Notes: generated from the sequence alone by a model not told the origin. Numbered from the stretch's first letter, positions 1-9,018 are shown. The stretch: 64,000 bases of DNA from an uncultured Gemmatimonadales bacterium (GCA_947259315.1 CAMYLR010000012.1:1-64000), one strand, 5' to 3'. Translations and numbers: made by a program.

Positions 1-352
1 CACCGACGGTTCGCTACAGCTGATCGGCGAGGACCGGATCGACCACACGCCGCGCGACGAGCGAGTCAAGCTCAAGGTCGGCGAAGCGTTCGACATCGTC
101 GCCGAGCGCCGTCAGACAGAGTACCGGAAACTGGCCCCCGGGCTGTACGAAGAAGAGTTCGAAGTCGTGATCCGCAACCATAAAGACGAGCGGATCGTGG
201 TCGAGGTCGTTGAGCCGTTGCCGAGTGACTGGACGATGCTGTCGAACACGCACGACTACGAAAAGATGGACGCGTTCACCGTCCGATTCGACGTCCCCGT
301 CGACGCCCATGGCGAAACCACGCTGAGGTACGCCGTGCGCATAAAGTTCTAG
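1..352 (+). CDS. DUF4139 domain protein, C-terminal fragment
   Basis: The gene enters from the left edge; codons are read from base 2 and end at the TAG at 350-352, giving about 116 residues. The fragment matches the C-terminal half of DUF4139 proteins: a 'GEDRIDHTP' turn, a 'KLKVGEAFDIV' strand, an 'IRNHKDE' strand and the closing 'VEPLPSDW' and 'YEKMDAF' motifs. The family forms a beta-sandwich and is usually exported, but its biochemical role is unknown. The N-terminus, and so any signal peptide, lies outside the window. A GC-rich hairpin follows 10 bases after the stop. Confidence 0.85.
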   Translation, partial: TDGSLQLIGEDRIDHTPRDERVKLKVGEAFDIVAERRQTEYRKLAPGLYEEEFEVVIRNHKDERIVVEVVEPLPSDWTMLSNTHDYEKMDAFTVRFDVPVDAHGETTLRYAVRIKF

Positions 353-361
353 ACAGCGATC

Positions 362-389
362 GGGGCGGGCTGCCGCGCAGCACCGCCCC
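362..389 (+). terminator. Stem-loop after the DUF4139 gene
   Basis: GGGGCGG at 362-368 pairs with CCGCCCC at 383-389, and an inner CTGC/GCAG stem (370-373 with 377-380) closes a CGC loop. It lies just after the stop codon, where a terminator is expected, but no clear T-run follows, so efficiency is doubtful. The rest of 390-486 shows nothing recognisable. Confidence 0.45.
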
Positions 390-486
390 ATGTGGCAAAA
401 TACCCTACACGGCGGGTGCCAAGCGCGGACTACCCGCGCAGATCGTACCGGCATCATCATTGCAGCACTCGCTGCGCCTCGCGGCT

Positions 487-533
487 TTGGATACCCGCGA
501 GAGCGGTGTATATTCACGTGATTAGAAAATCAC
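487..533 (+). promoter_or_regulatory. Candidate promoter and operator of the desaturase operon
   Basis: TTGGAT (487-492), a 16-base spacer and TATATT (509-514) make a plausible sigma-70 promoter in a relatively AT-rich patch. Immediately downstream is a perfect inverted repeat, GTGATT-AGAA-AATCAC (518-533), placed where a dimeric repressor would cover the start of transcription. Fatty-acid desaturase genes are often controlled by TetR- or FadR-type repressors. That is general knowledge; no such regulator is adjacent here. Confidence 0.4.
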
Positions 534-570
534 ACAAACACAGCGCATACATTGAAGAGAGAGGGCTGCT

Positions 571-1752
571 TTGCTGAAGAGTCGCATCCGCTTCGACGAC
601 GTTCATCACGACGATATCGTTTACCCCGGCGCCATCGGGTTCACATTTGTTCATCTTGCGACTCTTGGAGCGCTATGGTCGGGCGTGACACCGACAGCGG
701 TGGCGCTGTGTTTGGGTCTGTATTTCATGCGGATGTTCGCCATTACGGCCGGGTTCCATCGCTACTTCTCGCACCGTAGTTTCCAGACCAGTCGTTTCTT
801 CCAGTTCGTACTCGCGTTCCTCTCCCAGACATCGCTGCAGCAGGGTGTTCTTTGGTGGTCGGCGAAACACCGGCACCACCACAAGTACTCGGACACGCTG
901 GAGGACGTTCACTCTCCTCGCCACCACGGATTCTTGTTCGCTCATCTGGGATGGATCTTCGCTCGGCGCCGCGGACAGGCGGACTACGATCTCGTCAAGG
1001 ATCTAAGCGCGTACCCGGAGCTGCGTTGGCTCGACAAGCACAAGCATTTGCCGGGTGTGCTGTTGGGTGTGGTGTGCTTCCTGGTCGCCGGTTGGCCGGG
1101 GCTGTTCATCGGCTTCTTCTTGAGCACGGTGCTCGTCTACCACGGAGCGTTTGCGATCAACTCGCTTGCCCACGTCTTCGGTCGCCAGCGCTACCTGACC
1201 GGCGACGATAGCCGCAACAACTGGTTTCTGGCTTTGATCACTATGGGTGAGGGGTGGCACAACAACCATCACTATTACCAAGTCGCCACTCGCCAGGGTT
1301 GGCGGTGGTGGGAGATCGATGTCACCTATTACATCCTGAAGCTTCTGTCGTGGGTGGGTCTGGTGTGGGATTTGAAGGGCCCCCCGGGTGACGTGCTCGA
1401 AGGCGAGCGCCGACTCCCGCGCCGCGCGATCGAACAGGTCGCGCACGAATTGGCGGCGACGTTCCCGATCGAACGCATCGCCGAGCAGGTGCGCACCACC
1501 TGGTCGCAACGGCCTAGCCTGGAGGAGGTCGTGGCAACGGCGCCCAAGGCCAAGGCGAGAGTCGAGTCGATGCTGCGGGACGTATCGATACCGCACGCGC
1601 AGCTTCCCTCGGTTGACGATCTTCGCAGCCGGGCTCGATCGATGGCGCCTTGCACCCCATCGTTGGAAGAGGTCGCCGAGCGGGCCCGAGAGGTCGTGAT
1701 CGAGGCGGTCTCGGCCCACTTGATCGCTGAGCTCCAACCCGCCAGGGCATAG
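571..1752 (+). CDS. Membrane acyl-CoA delta-9 desaturase
   Basis: A 393-residue membrane di-iron desaturase that would introduce a cis double bond into a fatty acyl-CoA. The three histidine boxes are intact and in order: HRYFSH (63-68), HRHHH (100-104) and HNNHH (230-234), with hydrophobic stretches between them as in stearoyl-CoA desaturases. The start is TTG at 571, eight bases after the purine-rich GAGAGAGG. After about residue 275 there is a soluble extension of some 118 residues with two PSLEEV repeats, longer than the minimal enzyme. The acyl-CoA dehydrogenase starts 9 bases downstream, so the two are probably cotranscribed. Electron donor not visible. Confidence 0.88.
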   Translation: MLKSRIRFDDVHHDDIVYPGAIGFTFVHLATLGALWSGVTPTAVALCLGLYFMRMFAITAGFHRYFSHRSFQTSRFFQFVLAFLSQTSLQQGVLWWSAKHRHHHKYSDTLEDVHSPRHHGFLFAHLGWIFARRRGQADYDLVKDLSAYPELRWLDKHKHLPGVLLGVVCFLVAGWPGLFIGFFLSTVLVYHGAFAINSLAHVFGRQRYLTGDDSRNNWFLALITMGEGWHNNHHYYQVATRQGWRWWEIDVTYYILKLLSWVGLVWDLKGPPGDVLEGERRLPRRAIEQVAHELAATFPIERIAEQVRTTWSQRPSLEEVVATAPKAKARVESMLRDVSIPHAQLPSVDDLRSRARSMAPCTPSLEEVAERAREVVIEAVSAHLIAELQPARA

Positions 1753-1761
1753 CGAGTCAAC

Positions 1762-2916
1762 ATGGACTGGTCCTTCACCGACGAGCAAAAGGAGCTTCGT
1801 CGAACTGCGAAGCGCTTCGTCGACGAGGAGCTACGGCCGGTCGCCGATCAGATCGACAAAGAGCACGCCATCCCCGAACACCTCATCAAGATGATGAGTG
1901 AGCTCGGGTTTCTCGGCATCGCTTTCCCACCCGAGTACGATGGCGTTGGAATGGGTGAGCTCGGATACGTCATCCTGCAAGAGGAGATCAGCCGCGCGTG
2001 CGCTTCGACGGCGACGTTCATCGGTGCGCATCAATCGATTGGCGCGATGACGATTCACCAGTTCGGGACGGAAGCGCAGAAGAAAAAGTATCTGCCCCCG
2101 TTGGCGCGTGGTGAGATGATCGGCGCGTACGCTCTAACTGAGCCCGAATCTGGTTCCGACGCGATGGGGATGAAGACGACGGCGGTTCTCAAGGGTGACA
2201 AATACATCGTCAACGGCACCAAGATCTGGATCACCAACGGCGGGTTGGCGGATGTGGTGTCGATGTTTTGCAATGTCGAGGGCGAGACAGAGGCCGACTC
2301 GGGGCCGGCGGCGTTCATCGTCGAGCGGTCGTTTCCCGGATACTCCGTTGGGAAGACCGAAGACAAGATGGGAATCCGGGGCTCGAACACGTGCGAGCTG
2401 ATTTTTGAAGACATGGAGGTACCGGCCGAGAACCTGGTTGGCAAGATCGGCCAAGGTGCGCACATCGCGTTCGGCGTTCTCGACGTTGGACGGTTAGGGC
2501 TGGCTGCGGCGACCTTGGGTGCGGCCAAGGACTCTATCGATCGGTGCGTCGAATACGCTGGCGAGCGGCACGCTTTCGGACAGCCGATCGGCAAGTTTCA
2601 GGCGATCCAGTTCATGATTGCGGAGATGGCTGGCGACACGTACGCGATGGAGAACATGGTGTACCGAACCGCGTGGATGTGTGATCAGGGGATGCAGTTC
2701 AGCCGAGAGTCGGCGATCTGCAAGTACTTTTGCTCGGAAGCCCTCGATCGGATCGTCGACAAGGCGGTCCAGATCCATGGGGGGATGGGCTACTCCGCCG
2801 AAATGTGGCCCGAGCGCTTCTATCGCGACGCGCGGATCAATCGGATCTTCGAAGGCACGAACGAGATCCAGCGCCTCGTGATCGCCCGCGACATCCTGAA
2901 GAACGGCGGCTACTGA
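1762..2916 (+). CDS. Acyl-CoA dehydrogenase
   Basis: A 384-residue flavoprotein that would oxidise an acyl-CoA to the 2-enoyl-CoA and pass electrons to ETF, whose genes lie at 45996-47781. Both family signatures are present: YALTEPESGSDAM in the middle domain and a QIHGGMGYS block near the C-terminus. The catalytic glutamate is in IFEGTNEIQ (about residue 364), the position used by short- and medium-chain enzymes. It follows the desaturase by 9 bases. Chain-length preference cannot be read from sequence alone; a short or branched substrate is likely. Confidence 0.93.
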   Translation: MDWSFTDEQKELRRTAKRFVDEELRPVADQIDKEHAIPEHLIKMMSELGFLGIAFPPEYDGVGMGELGYVILQEEISRACASTATFIGAHQSIGAMTIHQFGTEAQKKKYLPPLARGEMIGAYALTEPESGSDAMGMKTTAVLKGDKYIVNGTKIWITNGGLADVVSMFCNVEGETEADSGPAAFIVERSFPGYSVGKTEDKMGIRGSNTCELIFEDMEVPAENLVGKIGQGAHIAFGVLDVGRLGLAAATLGAAKDSIDRCVEYAGERHAFGQPIGKFQAIQFMIAEMAGDTYAMENMVYRTAWMCDQGMQFSRESAICKYFCSEALDRIVDKAVQIHGGMGYSAEMWPERFYRDARINRIFEGTNEIQRLVIARDILKNGGY

Positions 2917-2921
2917 GGCCC

Positions 2922-4181
2922 GTGCACCACGGCTCGTCGGTCCGGATCGCTCTGCTCCTCGGGATCGCGATTGGGGCTGGTTGTGGCGAAGAGGAGTCAC
3001 CGGGGCCGATCGCGCTGGGCGGCGAGCTCCGGGTGAGCGCCGACTCGACCGCGGTCCTGCTGGGCCCCAATGTCCTCTTCGATGGCAACCGGCCCGGTGT
3101 CGGTGCGGGCGACACACTAGTTCGTTTCGCTCGCGTCGCGATCTCACCCGACTCCTCACATATCGCGTTTGGTACCGCTGCTGGGCGGCTCGGGGTTTGG
3201 TCGCGTCTGGCTCAATCGGCGCAGACGGTCGTGACACCTGAGGATGGTCGGCTCGACGCTCTGGCGTGGGCGCCCGCCGGGCCGTTTCTCGCCTACCAGG
3301 TAGTCGACGCGGATGAACGTGTGCACACTGGGATTTACAGCGCCCGTTCGGGAAGGACAGCTCCCCATCCGGTCGCCCAATGGCTGAATCGTCACGGCCA
3401 AAGCGTCGTGATGAGCGAGTGGGTCGACCATCAACGATTGAGACTGCACGTCGCGCCGGACAGCGACGTCCAGCACGAACTGGACTATCTATGGGATCCG
3501 GTCAACGCGATGTTTGCGGTCGAGACACACCTCGAGCCCCTCGCTGCAAGCGCACCGCCGGGAGCGACGCTCGAGCGCGGCGGTGTGTTCTCGGTCGATC
3601 TGCTGGGTGATGCCACACCCGAGTCGGTGGCGCTGTACAGATCGGCCGAGGGCGCTCCCTCGGCGCTGGTTCTCGAACAGCGCGCAGACGGATACCGGGT
3701 GCGATCCGCCGAGCCACTCTTGGACCTCGACGTGCTTGGCTTTGACGCGTGGGAGAACGTCGGTGGCGGCGCCAGCTTACGGCTGGTTTCCGAGCTCGGC
3801 GGTCGTCCCGTGCTGTTGCTGACGTTTCCTTCGTCGCGGCCGCCGCTGACCGCCATCGGCCTGTTCGGGGTCGGCTCTGGCGGGCAGTTGGCGCCGATCG
3901 AGGCGGTGACCCGCAGTGGCGCGCAACCGGCCTTTTTCTTTGACGGGCAAACAGCGATCGGCTCAAACGAGATGGGTCTGCTCGATTTGGATGAAGACGG
4001 TGGGTTCGAGGTCGTCGTCGCGACCGGACGTGTCGAAGGGCAGGCTCCCGACCGCCGCATGGCGTGGCGGGCGAGCGTTTTTCGGTGGGCGAACGGCAGA
4101 CTCGTGCCGGCGCCAGAGCTCGAGTCGGTGGCGCTCGAGCGGATCGAACGCGTCATCGCTGGCGGCTCGGAGGACGACTGA
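2922..4181 (+). CDS. Lipoprotein with beta-propeller-like and FG-GAP-like repeats
   Basis: A 419-residue predicted lipoprotein starting at GTG 2922, five bases after the dehydrogenase stop. The start is chosen because it gives a short hydrophobic signal ending in a GAGC lipobox (Cys21); longer in-frame starts overlap the dehydrogenase and look non-coding. The first half has propeller-like strands (for example FARVAISPDSSHIAFG). The second half has acidic turns such as DLDEDGGFEVVVA and VDLLGDATPESVALY, like FG-GAP/VCBS repeats. No catalytic motif is seen; a structural or binding role at the envelope is inferred. Confidence 0.7.
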   Translation: MHHGSSVRIALLLGIAIGAGCGEEESPGPIALGGELRVSADSTAVLLGPNVLFDGNRPGVGAGDTLVRFARVAISPDSSHIAFGTAAGRLGVWSRLAQSAQTVVTPEDGRLDALAWAPAGPFLAYQVVDADERVHTGIYSARSGRTAPHPVAQWLNRHGQSVVMSEWVDHQRLRLHVAPDSDVQHELDYLWDPVNAMFAVETHLEPLAASAPPGATLERGGVFSVDLLGDATPESVALYRSAEGAPSALVLEQRADGYRVRSAEPLLDLDVLGFDAWENVGGGASLRLVSELGGRPVLLLTFPSSRPPLTAIGLFGVGSGGQLAPIEAVTRSGAQPAFFFDGQTAIGSNEMGLLDLDEDGGFEVVVATGRVEGQAPDRRMAWRASVFRWANGRLVPAPELESVALERIERVIAGGSEDD

Positions 4182-4615
4182 CAAAGAGCGGTACAAAGCT
4201 CGTTTTGGGGTTGGTCGGTTTCGGCTTGGGCGTCGCGATCCTGCGAACGGTGTGCGTTCCAGTGGGCTCGTTTCGCTCCGGTTTCGACCAACTGGATTGG
4301 GGGATGCCCGCCGATAGCGTGCTCGCGGTTTTGGGTCCGCCCAACCGGATTTGCACCCACCCGACTGTAACTCATTTGGGACTCGTTGAGACCGGCGCCA
4401 TCGAGCTCGCTGACGCGCTCGAGCGGAACACCGCTGAACGTTGGATCTACACCAAGCGGCCACCCCGGCAACCGATTCCGCGAACCGCTGATCCCGCGTG
4501 TCGTGCGTCCGCTGGCGCCACCGAGCTAGGGTACGACGACCAGCTGCGATTGCGGTGGCGGCTGCGAGAGGCGGGTCGCATGGCGGTCGAGGTCGATCCC
4601 GGTCTGCGGCGATAG
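4178..4615 (+). CDS. Small membrane-anchored protein with BamE/SmpA-like motif
   Basis: About 145 residues. The best start is a CTG at 4178 overlapping the previous stop, preceded by GGAGGA at 4169-4174; no ATG or GTG fits, so the start is uncertain. An N-terminal hydrophobic helix is followed by LDWGMPADSVLAVLGPPNR, which resembles the G-M-x4-V-x2-LLGxP motif of the SmpA/OmlA (BamE) fold. The rest is unrecognised. It sits between a lipoprotein and aconitase X with almost no spacing, implying one transcript. An envelope role is inferred from the motif and helix only. Confidence 0.5.
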   Translation: MTKSGTKLVLGLVGFGLGVAILRTVCVPVGSFRSGFDQLDWGMPADSVLAVLGPPNRICTHPTVTHLGLVETGAIELADALERNTAERWIYTKRPPRQPIPRTADPACRASAGATELGYDDQLRLRWRLREAGRMAVEVDPGLRR

Positions 4616-4618
4616 GAC

Positions 4619-5869
4619 ATGACGCTTACCGAATACGAACAGTCCGTACTGGACGGAGACGACGGACCCGCGGCTGCCCTGTGCATGCGTATCGTGGTCG
4701 AGATGGCCGAGCTCCTGGGCGCGCCTGGCCTGATCGAAATCTCGTCCGCGCACATCGACGGGTGTTTGTACCACGGCGACGGCGGGGTTGAATTCGCACA
4801 GCGGCTCGTCGAGGACGGCGCTCACGTGGTGGTGCCGACCACGCTCAACGTGGGTGCCCTCGATCTGCTCAACCCGAGTCGTGTGAACGCCGACCCCCAC
4901 AGCTATCAGATGGCACGGCGCCAGATGGCTGCGTACGAGACGATGGGATGTACGCCGACCTGGACCTGTGCGCCTTATCAGGCTGGACATCGCCCCGGGT
5001 TGGGCGAGCACGTGGCGTGGGGCGAGAGCAATGCCGTCGCCTTCGCCAACTCGGTGCTTGGGGCGCGTACGAACCGCTACGGTGACTTCATGGACATCTG
5101 CTGCGCCGTGGTCGCGCGAGCGCCCTATGTCGGGCTCCATACGGACGAGGCGCGACTCGCTACCGTGATCGTCGACACCAGTGCCGTCTCCGAGAAACTC
5201 AAGCGCGCCGACGTGTTCTTCCCGGTCTTGGGGTCGTGGTTCGGAAAGACTTTGGGCGGGCGAATCGCGGTCATCGACGGCTTGCCCCCCAGTACCGGCG
5301 AAGATCAGCTCAAGGCGTTGGGAGCGGCGGCGGCGACGACCGGGGCTGTCGGGCTGTTCCACGTCGCGGGCATCACGCCCGAGGCGCCCACCGTCGATGC
5401 AGCGCTGGGAGGTCGGCAGGCCGAGGACGTTATCCGCCTGACGCCCGAGGCGGTTCGTGCCGCTCGGGACGAGCTGTCGACGGTGGCCAGAGAATCGATC
5501 GACGCCGTGGCGCTCGGCAGCCCGCACTTCTCGCTGGAGGAGTTCGCCCAGCTCGAGGGGCTGCTGCCCGAACGTCGTTTTGAGATCCCGTTCTACGTTT
5601 GCACCGGTCGGGGCGTGCTGGAGCAGCTAGACGCCGAGGGTCGCACCGGCCCACTGGTCGATGTTGGCGTCGAGATCATCGTCGACACTTGCGTGGTCGT
5701 CACGCCGATCCTCCCGTCCGCCGGGGGCACGCTGATGACCAACTCGGGGAAGTTCGCGCTTTACTCACCGTCGAACATCGGGTACGACGTCGCCTACGGG
5801 AGCCTCGAGGATTGCGTCGCGTCTGCGTTGACCGGGCGTGTCGAGCGTGATGAGGCGGTGTGGAGTTGA
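4619..5869 (+). CDS. Aconitase X, large (catalytic) subunit
   Basis: A 416-residue DUF521/aconitase X catalytic subunit, a hydro-lyase. Characteristic blocks are SSAHIDGCLYHGD (Cys49), VPTTLNVGALD, MGCTPTWTCAPY (Cys111, Cys117), ESNAVAFANSVLGARTNRYG and a late VDTCVVVTPI, which together hold the candidate cluster ligands. Known family members dehydrate cis-3-hydroxy-L-proline in bacteria or mevalonate 5-phosphate in archaea; which reaction applies here cannot be decided. TAGGAC precedes ATG 4619, three bases after the upstream stop. The small subunit gene follows at once, so this is the split form. Confidence 0.88.
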   Translation: MTLTEYEQSVLDGDDGPAAALCMRIVVEMAELLGAPGLIEISSAHIDGCLYHGDGGVEFAQRLVEDGAHVVVPTTLNVGALDLLNPSRVNADPHSYQMARRQMAAYETMGCTPTWTCAPYQAGHRPGLGEHVAWGESNAVAFANSVLGARTNRYGDFMDICCAVVARAPYVGLHTDEARLATVIVDTSAVSEKLKRADVFFPVLGSWFGKTLGGRIAVIDGLPPSTGEDQLKALGAAAATTGAVGLFHVAGITPEAPTVDAALGGRQAEDVIRLTPEAVRAARDELSTVARESIDAVALGSPHFSLEEFAQLEGLLPERRFEIPFYVCTGRGVLEQLDAEGRTGPLVDVGVEIIVDTCVVVTPILPSAGGTLMTNSGKFALYSPSNIGYDVAYGSLEDCVASALTGRVERDEAVWS

Positions 5870-5894
5870 TGCGACCGCGACTCGAGCGCCGTCC

Positions 5895-6308
5895 ATGACG
5901 GAGATCCGCGGCCGGGTGGTGTTCGATGGCGAGGCGGAAGGCCCGTTCTTGCGGCTTGGAGCCCCGATCAGCTTCTGGGGAGGTGTGGATCCCAAGTCGG
6001 GCACGATCGCCGACCCTCGCCATCCCGATTACGGAGCCGAGATCACCGGACGGATCCTCGCCATTCCCGAAACCGTCGGCTCGAGCTCATCCAGCGCGAT
6101 CATGTTGGAGCTGCTGCGAAACGGCAGCGCCCCCGCCGCGCTGATCCTCGGCCAGGTGGACGCGATCCTCGTGCTGGGCCTTGTAGTAGCCCGAGAGCTT
6201 TCGTACAAAACCGTTCCCGTGGTCGAACTAGCGACGGAAGCGACCGCGGCTTTACGTAACGGCGAGCTGGTCCGAGTGACGAGCTCGGGGTCTGTGCAGG
6301 CGGTCTAG
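5895..6308 (+). CDS. Aconitase X, small (swivel, DUF126) subunit
   Basis: A 137-residue swivelling domain that would complete the aconitase X active site. It has the family core PETVGSSSSSAIMLELL followed by APAALILGQVDAILVLG. ATG 5895 is chosen because it gives the usual length; earlier in-frame starts overlap the large-subunit gene and add an unrelated N-terminus. The serine run in GSSSSS is the segment known to bind substrate phosphate or carboxylate in this domain type. It is encoded just after the large subunit and probably translated with it. Confidence 0.87.
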   Translation: MTEIRGRVVFDGEAEGPFLRLGAPISFWGGVDPKSGTIADPRHPDYGAEITGRILAIPETVGSSSSSAIMLELLRNGSAPAALILGQVDAILVLGLVVARELSYKTVPVVELATEATAALRNGELVRVTSSGSVQAV

Positions 6309-6368
6309 CCAATACCTCGGCCAAGCGTGCCGGTTGACACGCGCGCCGCGGCATCTATCCTTCGGGTA

Positions 6369-6812
6369 ATGACGGAAACGAACTTCAGTCAGGTTCTTCG
6401 TGAACTCGATGCGTTGGACGCCGAGATCGAGGCGATCCGCGTGGCGGTCGACGAGGGCGAAGACACATTCTCGGCTGCTCCTACCGCCCGCGAGGCGGCG
6501 CTCAGGCACCTCGAGGGCGCGATGCGCCATACGGTGGTTTCCGCTCGAGCGCTGCTCAAAGGTGCCGAGTGGGAGGAGCCCGAGGACAACCTCGACGTGA
6601 TCGAGATCCTGGTCGAGCACGACGTCCTCCCGGGGCGGGTCGGCGCGACCTTGGTCGGCTTGACCGAGTACGCGACCAACCACAAAGACGATTCCGGATG
6701 GGAGGCCGAGGAGGACGCGACGAGCGCCTTCGAGCGGCTGTCGGAAGGCGTCGACGCGTTGGCCGAGTACCAGGAGTACGTACACCACTTCTTGAAAGAA
6801 TGGGAGCAGTAG
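6369..6812 (+). CDS. HepT-like (DUF86) helical protein without the RNase motif
   Basis: A 147-residue acidic, all-helical protein. The pattern ILVEHDVLPGRVGATLVGLTEYATNH followed by a long C-terminal helix resembles DUF86/HepT proteins. The RX4HXY motif that gives HepT toxins their activity is not present: the corresponding stretch reads EYATNHKDDSG. No MntA-type nucleotidyltransferase antitoxin gene is adjacent; the neighbours are aconitase X and hisC. It is therefore probably not an active toxin. The family assignment rests on pattern similarity only. The stop overlaps the hisC start by 13 bases. Confidence 0.5.
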   Translation: MTETNFSQVLRELDALDAEIEAIRVAVDEGEDTFSAAPTAREAALRHLEGAMRHTVVSARALLKGAEWEEPEDNLDVIEILVEHDVLPGRVGATLVGLTEYATNHKDDSGWEAEEDATSAFERLSEGVDALAEYQEYVHHFLKEWEQ

Positions 6813-7918
6813 TCCGAGCGGCTACGCCCCCAACACCGCCGCGCGCTGACCTCGAGCGGATTTGGCCCTACATCCCGGGCCGACACCGGACCGAGATCAT
6901 GCGCGATTACGGTGTCCGGGACGTGCTCAAGCTGGCGTCGAACGAGAACCCCGTGGGGCCGTCTCCACGCGCGGTCGCGGCGCTCGCCGACCTGGGCGCT
7001 CAGGCACACCAGTACCCTGACAGCCAAGCGGTCGCACTGCGCACCGCGCTGGCTGATCGTCACGGCGTATCGGCGGAGCAAATCGTCATCGGTAGCGGTT
7101 CGGTCGAGTGCATCGATCTGGTGGCGCGCGCGTTCCTCCGCCCGGGCGACGAGGCGATCGTCGGCTTCCCATCGTTTCCACGGTTTCAGATCGCCTGCCA
7201 GGTTGTCGGGTGCGGTGCGGTCGTAGTCCCGCATCAGGATTGGCGATTCGATCTGGATGGAATGACCGCCGCGGTCAGTGATTCGACCCGCGTGGTGTTC
7301 GTTGACAACCCGTGCAACCCTGTCGGGACGCACATCGGGCCGGATAAGCTGGCGGCTTTTCTCGATCGGATACCGCCCGAGGTTCTTGTTGTGCTCGACG
7401 AGGCATACCACGAGTTCGTCCCAACGGAGCTGCTGCTGCCGGATGAGATCGAACGAATCAAGAACGGCCACAACCTCGTCGTCCTGAGGACGTTCTCGAA
7501 GGCACACGGTCTGGCCGGGTTGCGGATCGGTTACGCGATCGCGCGGCCCGAAACGGCGCGCGCGATGAATCGCGTCCGAGAGGCGTTCAACGCCGGTGTA
7601 TATGCCCAGGCGGGCGCGTTGGCAGCGATCGATGATGATGACCACGTGCGTGACGTGATCGCGCTCGTGTCTACCGAGCGCGACTGGTTGGCCGGCGAGC
7701 TGGCACGGCTCGGATTCTCGACCATCCCCTCAGAGACGAACTTCTTGTTCACACAGCTGGGCCCGCGCGCCGGGGAGCTCAACCAGGGGCTCCTCGAGCG
7801 TGGAATCATCGTCCGACCGATGGTCGCGCCGGGCATCGAGACGTGGGCCCGAATCTCGATTCCCGATCGGGTTGGTGGGCAACGTTTGATCACCGCGCTC
7901 GAAGAGCTGGTCGCATGA
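6800..7918 (+). CDS. hisC: Histidinol-phosphate aminotransferase
   Basis: A 372-residue fold-type I PLP enzyme that converts imidazole acetol phosphate to histidinol phosphate, with glutamate as donor. It has the family hallmarks LASNENPVGPS near the N-terminus, YPD, DNPCNPVGT, DEAYHEF and the PLP lysine in RTFSKAHGLAGLRIGYA (Lys234). ATG 6800 overlaps the preceding gene by 13 bases; a much longer upstream extension in the same frame is a shadow of that gene. The next gene starts by ATGA overlap. No other core his genes except a HisN-like phosphatase (53919) are in the window, so a broader aromatic-aminotransferase role is possible. Confidence 0.88.
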   Translation: MGAVVRAATPPTPPRADLERIWPYIPGRHRTEIMRDYGVRDVLKLASNENPVGPSPRAVAALADLGAQAHQYPDSQAVALRTALADRHGVSAEQIVIGSGSVECIDLVARAFLRPGDEAIVGFPSFPRFQIACQVVGCGAVVVPHQDWRFDLDGMTAAVSDSTRVVFVDNPCNPVGTHIGPDKLAAFLDRIPPEVLVVLDEAYHEFVPTELLLPDEIERIKNGHNLVVLRTFSKAHGLAGLRIGYAIARPETARAMNRVREAFNAGVYAQAGALAAIDDDDHVRDVIALVSTERDWLAGELARLGFSTIPSETNFLFTQLGPRAGELNQGLLERGIIVRPMVAPGIETWARISIPDRVGGQRLITALEELVA

Positions 7919-8979
7919 CGCGTGTCGCCCTGATTGGCGGCGACGGCGTCGGCCCGGAAGTCGTCGATGTCGCGCGCCGCGCGCTGGAGGCGGCTGGCGA
8001 GCGGGCGGGGGTCGAGTACGCGTTCGAGTCGTTTCCGTTTGGCGCCGATCACTATCTGGAGACCGGGGAAACACTACCCGACGACGCGTTTAAGCGGCTA
8101 AAGAGCGACTTCGACGCGATCCTGCTGGGTGCCGTCGGCGATCCCCGGGTCGAGGACGCAACCCACGCGCGCGGCATCCTGCTGGAACTGCGTTTCAAAC
8201 TCGATCTCTACATCAATCTGCGTCCAGCGCGCCTTCTGCATCCGGATCTGTGTCCGCTTCGACCGCGGCGGGACGGCACAGAACGCTCGATCGATGTGGT
8301 GGTCCTCCGCGAAAACACCGAAGGCCCCTATGTCGGCATGGGTGGGAGTTTCAAGCCGGATACGCGTGACGAGGTGTCGATCAACGAGGACGTTAATACG
8401 TACCGAGGTGTCAAACGGATCGTTCAGGCGGCCTTCGATTTCACTGTCGAGCGTGGCTACAAACGGGTGACGATGTGTGACAAAGCCAACGCCATGCCGC
8501 ATGCACACAGCCTTTGGCGTCGCGTGTTCGCCGAAGTCGCGACTGATTTTCCGTTTGTCGACACGGAGGCCGAGTACATCGACGCGTTGATGATGAAGTT
8601 GGTTCAGAATCCCGATCGGTACAGCGTTATCGTGACGAGCAACTTGCTCGGCGACATCGTCTCCGATCTGACGGCGGCGCTGGTCGGCGGACTCGGTATG
8701 GCGGCGTCAGCCAACCTCCACCCCGGAAGGGTCGGTGTGTTTGAGCCGGTCCACGGCTCGGCGCCGGACCTGGCGGGTACCGGAACGGCCAACCCGATGG
8801 CGACGATCCTCGCCGCCGCGTTGCTGGCTGAGCACACCGGTGCGCCGGCGGTGGCCCAAGCGCTCGACTCGGCGGTCGTGGCTGCGATCGCCGAAGGGAT
8901 AAGGACCCCCGACCTGGGTGGCATCGGATCGACCGCATCGGTCGGCGATTGGATCTGCGACCGGGTGCGCGGGGGGTAG
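7915..8979 (+). CDS. 3-isopropylmalate / D-malate / tartrate dehydrogenase family enzyme
   Basis: A 354-residue beta-decarboxylating dehydrogenase. It shows the N-terminal GGDGVGPEV, the metal/substrate block [10 protein letters not shown] and the family signature [20 protein letters not shown]. The stretch [20 protein letters not shown] looks more like D-malate or tartrate dehydrogenases than classical LeuB, so the symbol leuB is withheld. It begins by a 4-base ATGA overlap with hisC, implying coupled translation. A second family member, more like NAD-isocitrate dehydrogenase, lies at 26962-27990. Confidence 0.82.
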   Translation: MTRVALIGGDGVGPEVVDVARRALEAAGERAGVEYAFESFPFGADHYLETGETLPDDAFKRLKSDFDAILLGAVGDPRVEDATHARGILLELRFKLDLYINLRPARLLHPDLCPLRPRRDGTERSIDVVVLRENTEGPYVGMGGSFKPDTRDEVSINEDVNTYRGVKRIVQAAFDFTVERGYKRVTMCDKANAMPHAHSLWRRVFAEVATDFPFVDTEAEYIDALMMKLVQNPDRYSVIVTSNLLGDIVSDLTAALVGGLGMAASANLHPGRVGVFEPVHGSAPDLAGTGTANPMATILAAALLAEHTGAPAVAQALDSAVVAAIAEGIRTPDLGGIGSTASVGDWICDRVRGG

Positions 8980-9018
8980 TGATTGTGGGTCGGCTCAACG
9001 GGATCGGGCGCCCCCGGT

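Noticed and set aside
1003-1788. Long minus-strand frame opposite the desaturase gene (261 codons)
   Set aside because: It is a high-GC antisense shadow; the plus-strand frame has all three histidine boxes, while this one has no recognisable domain.
4526-5527. 333-codon minus-strand frame opposite aconitase X
   Set aside because: Antisense shadow; the plus strand carries the complete aconitase X motifs.
6369-6812. Active HepT/MntA toxin-antitoxin system
   Set aside because: The catalytic RX4HXY motif is absent and no nucleotidyltransferase antitoxin gene is adjacent.
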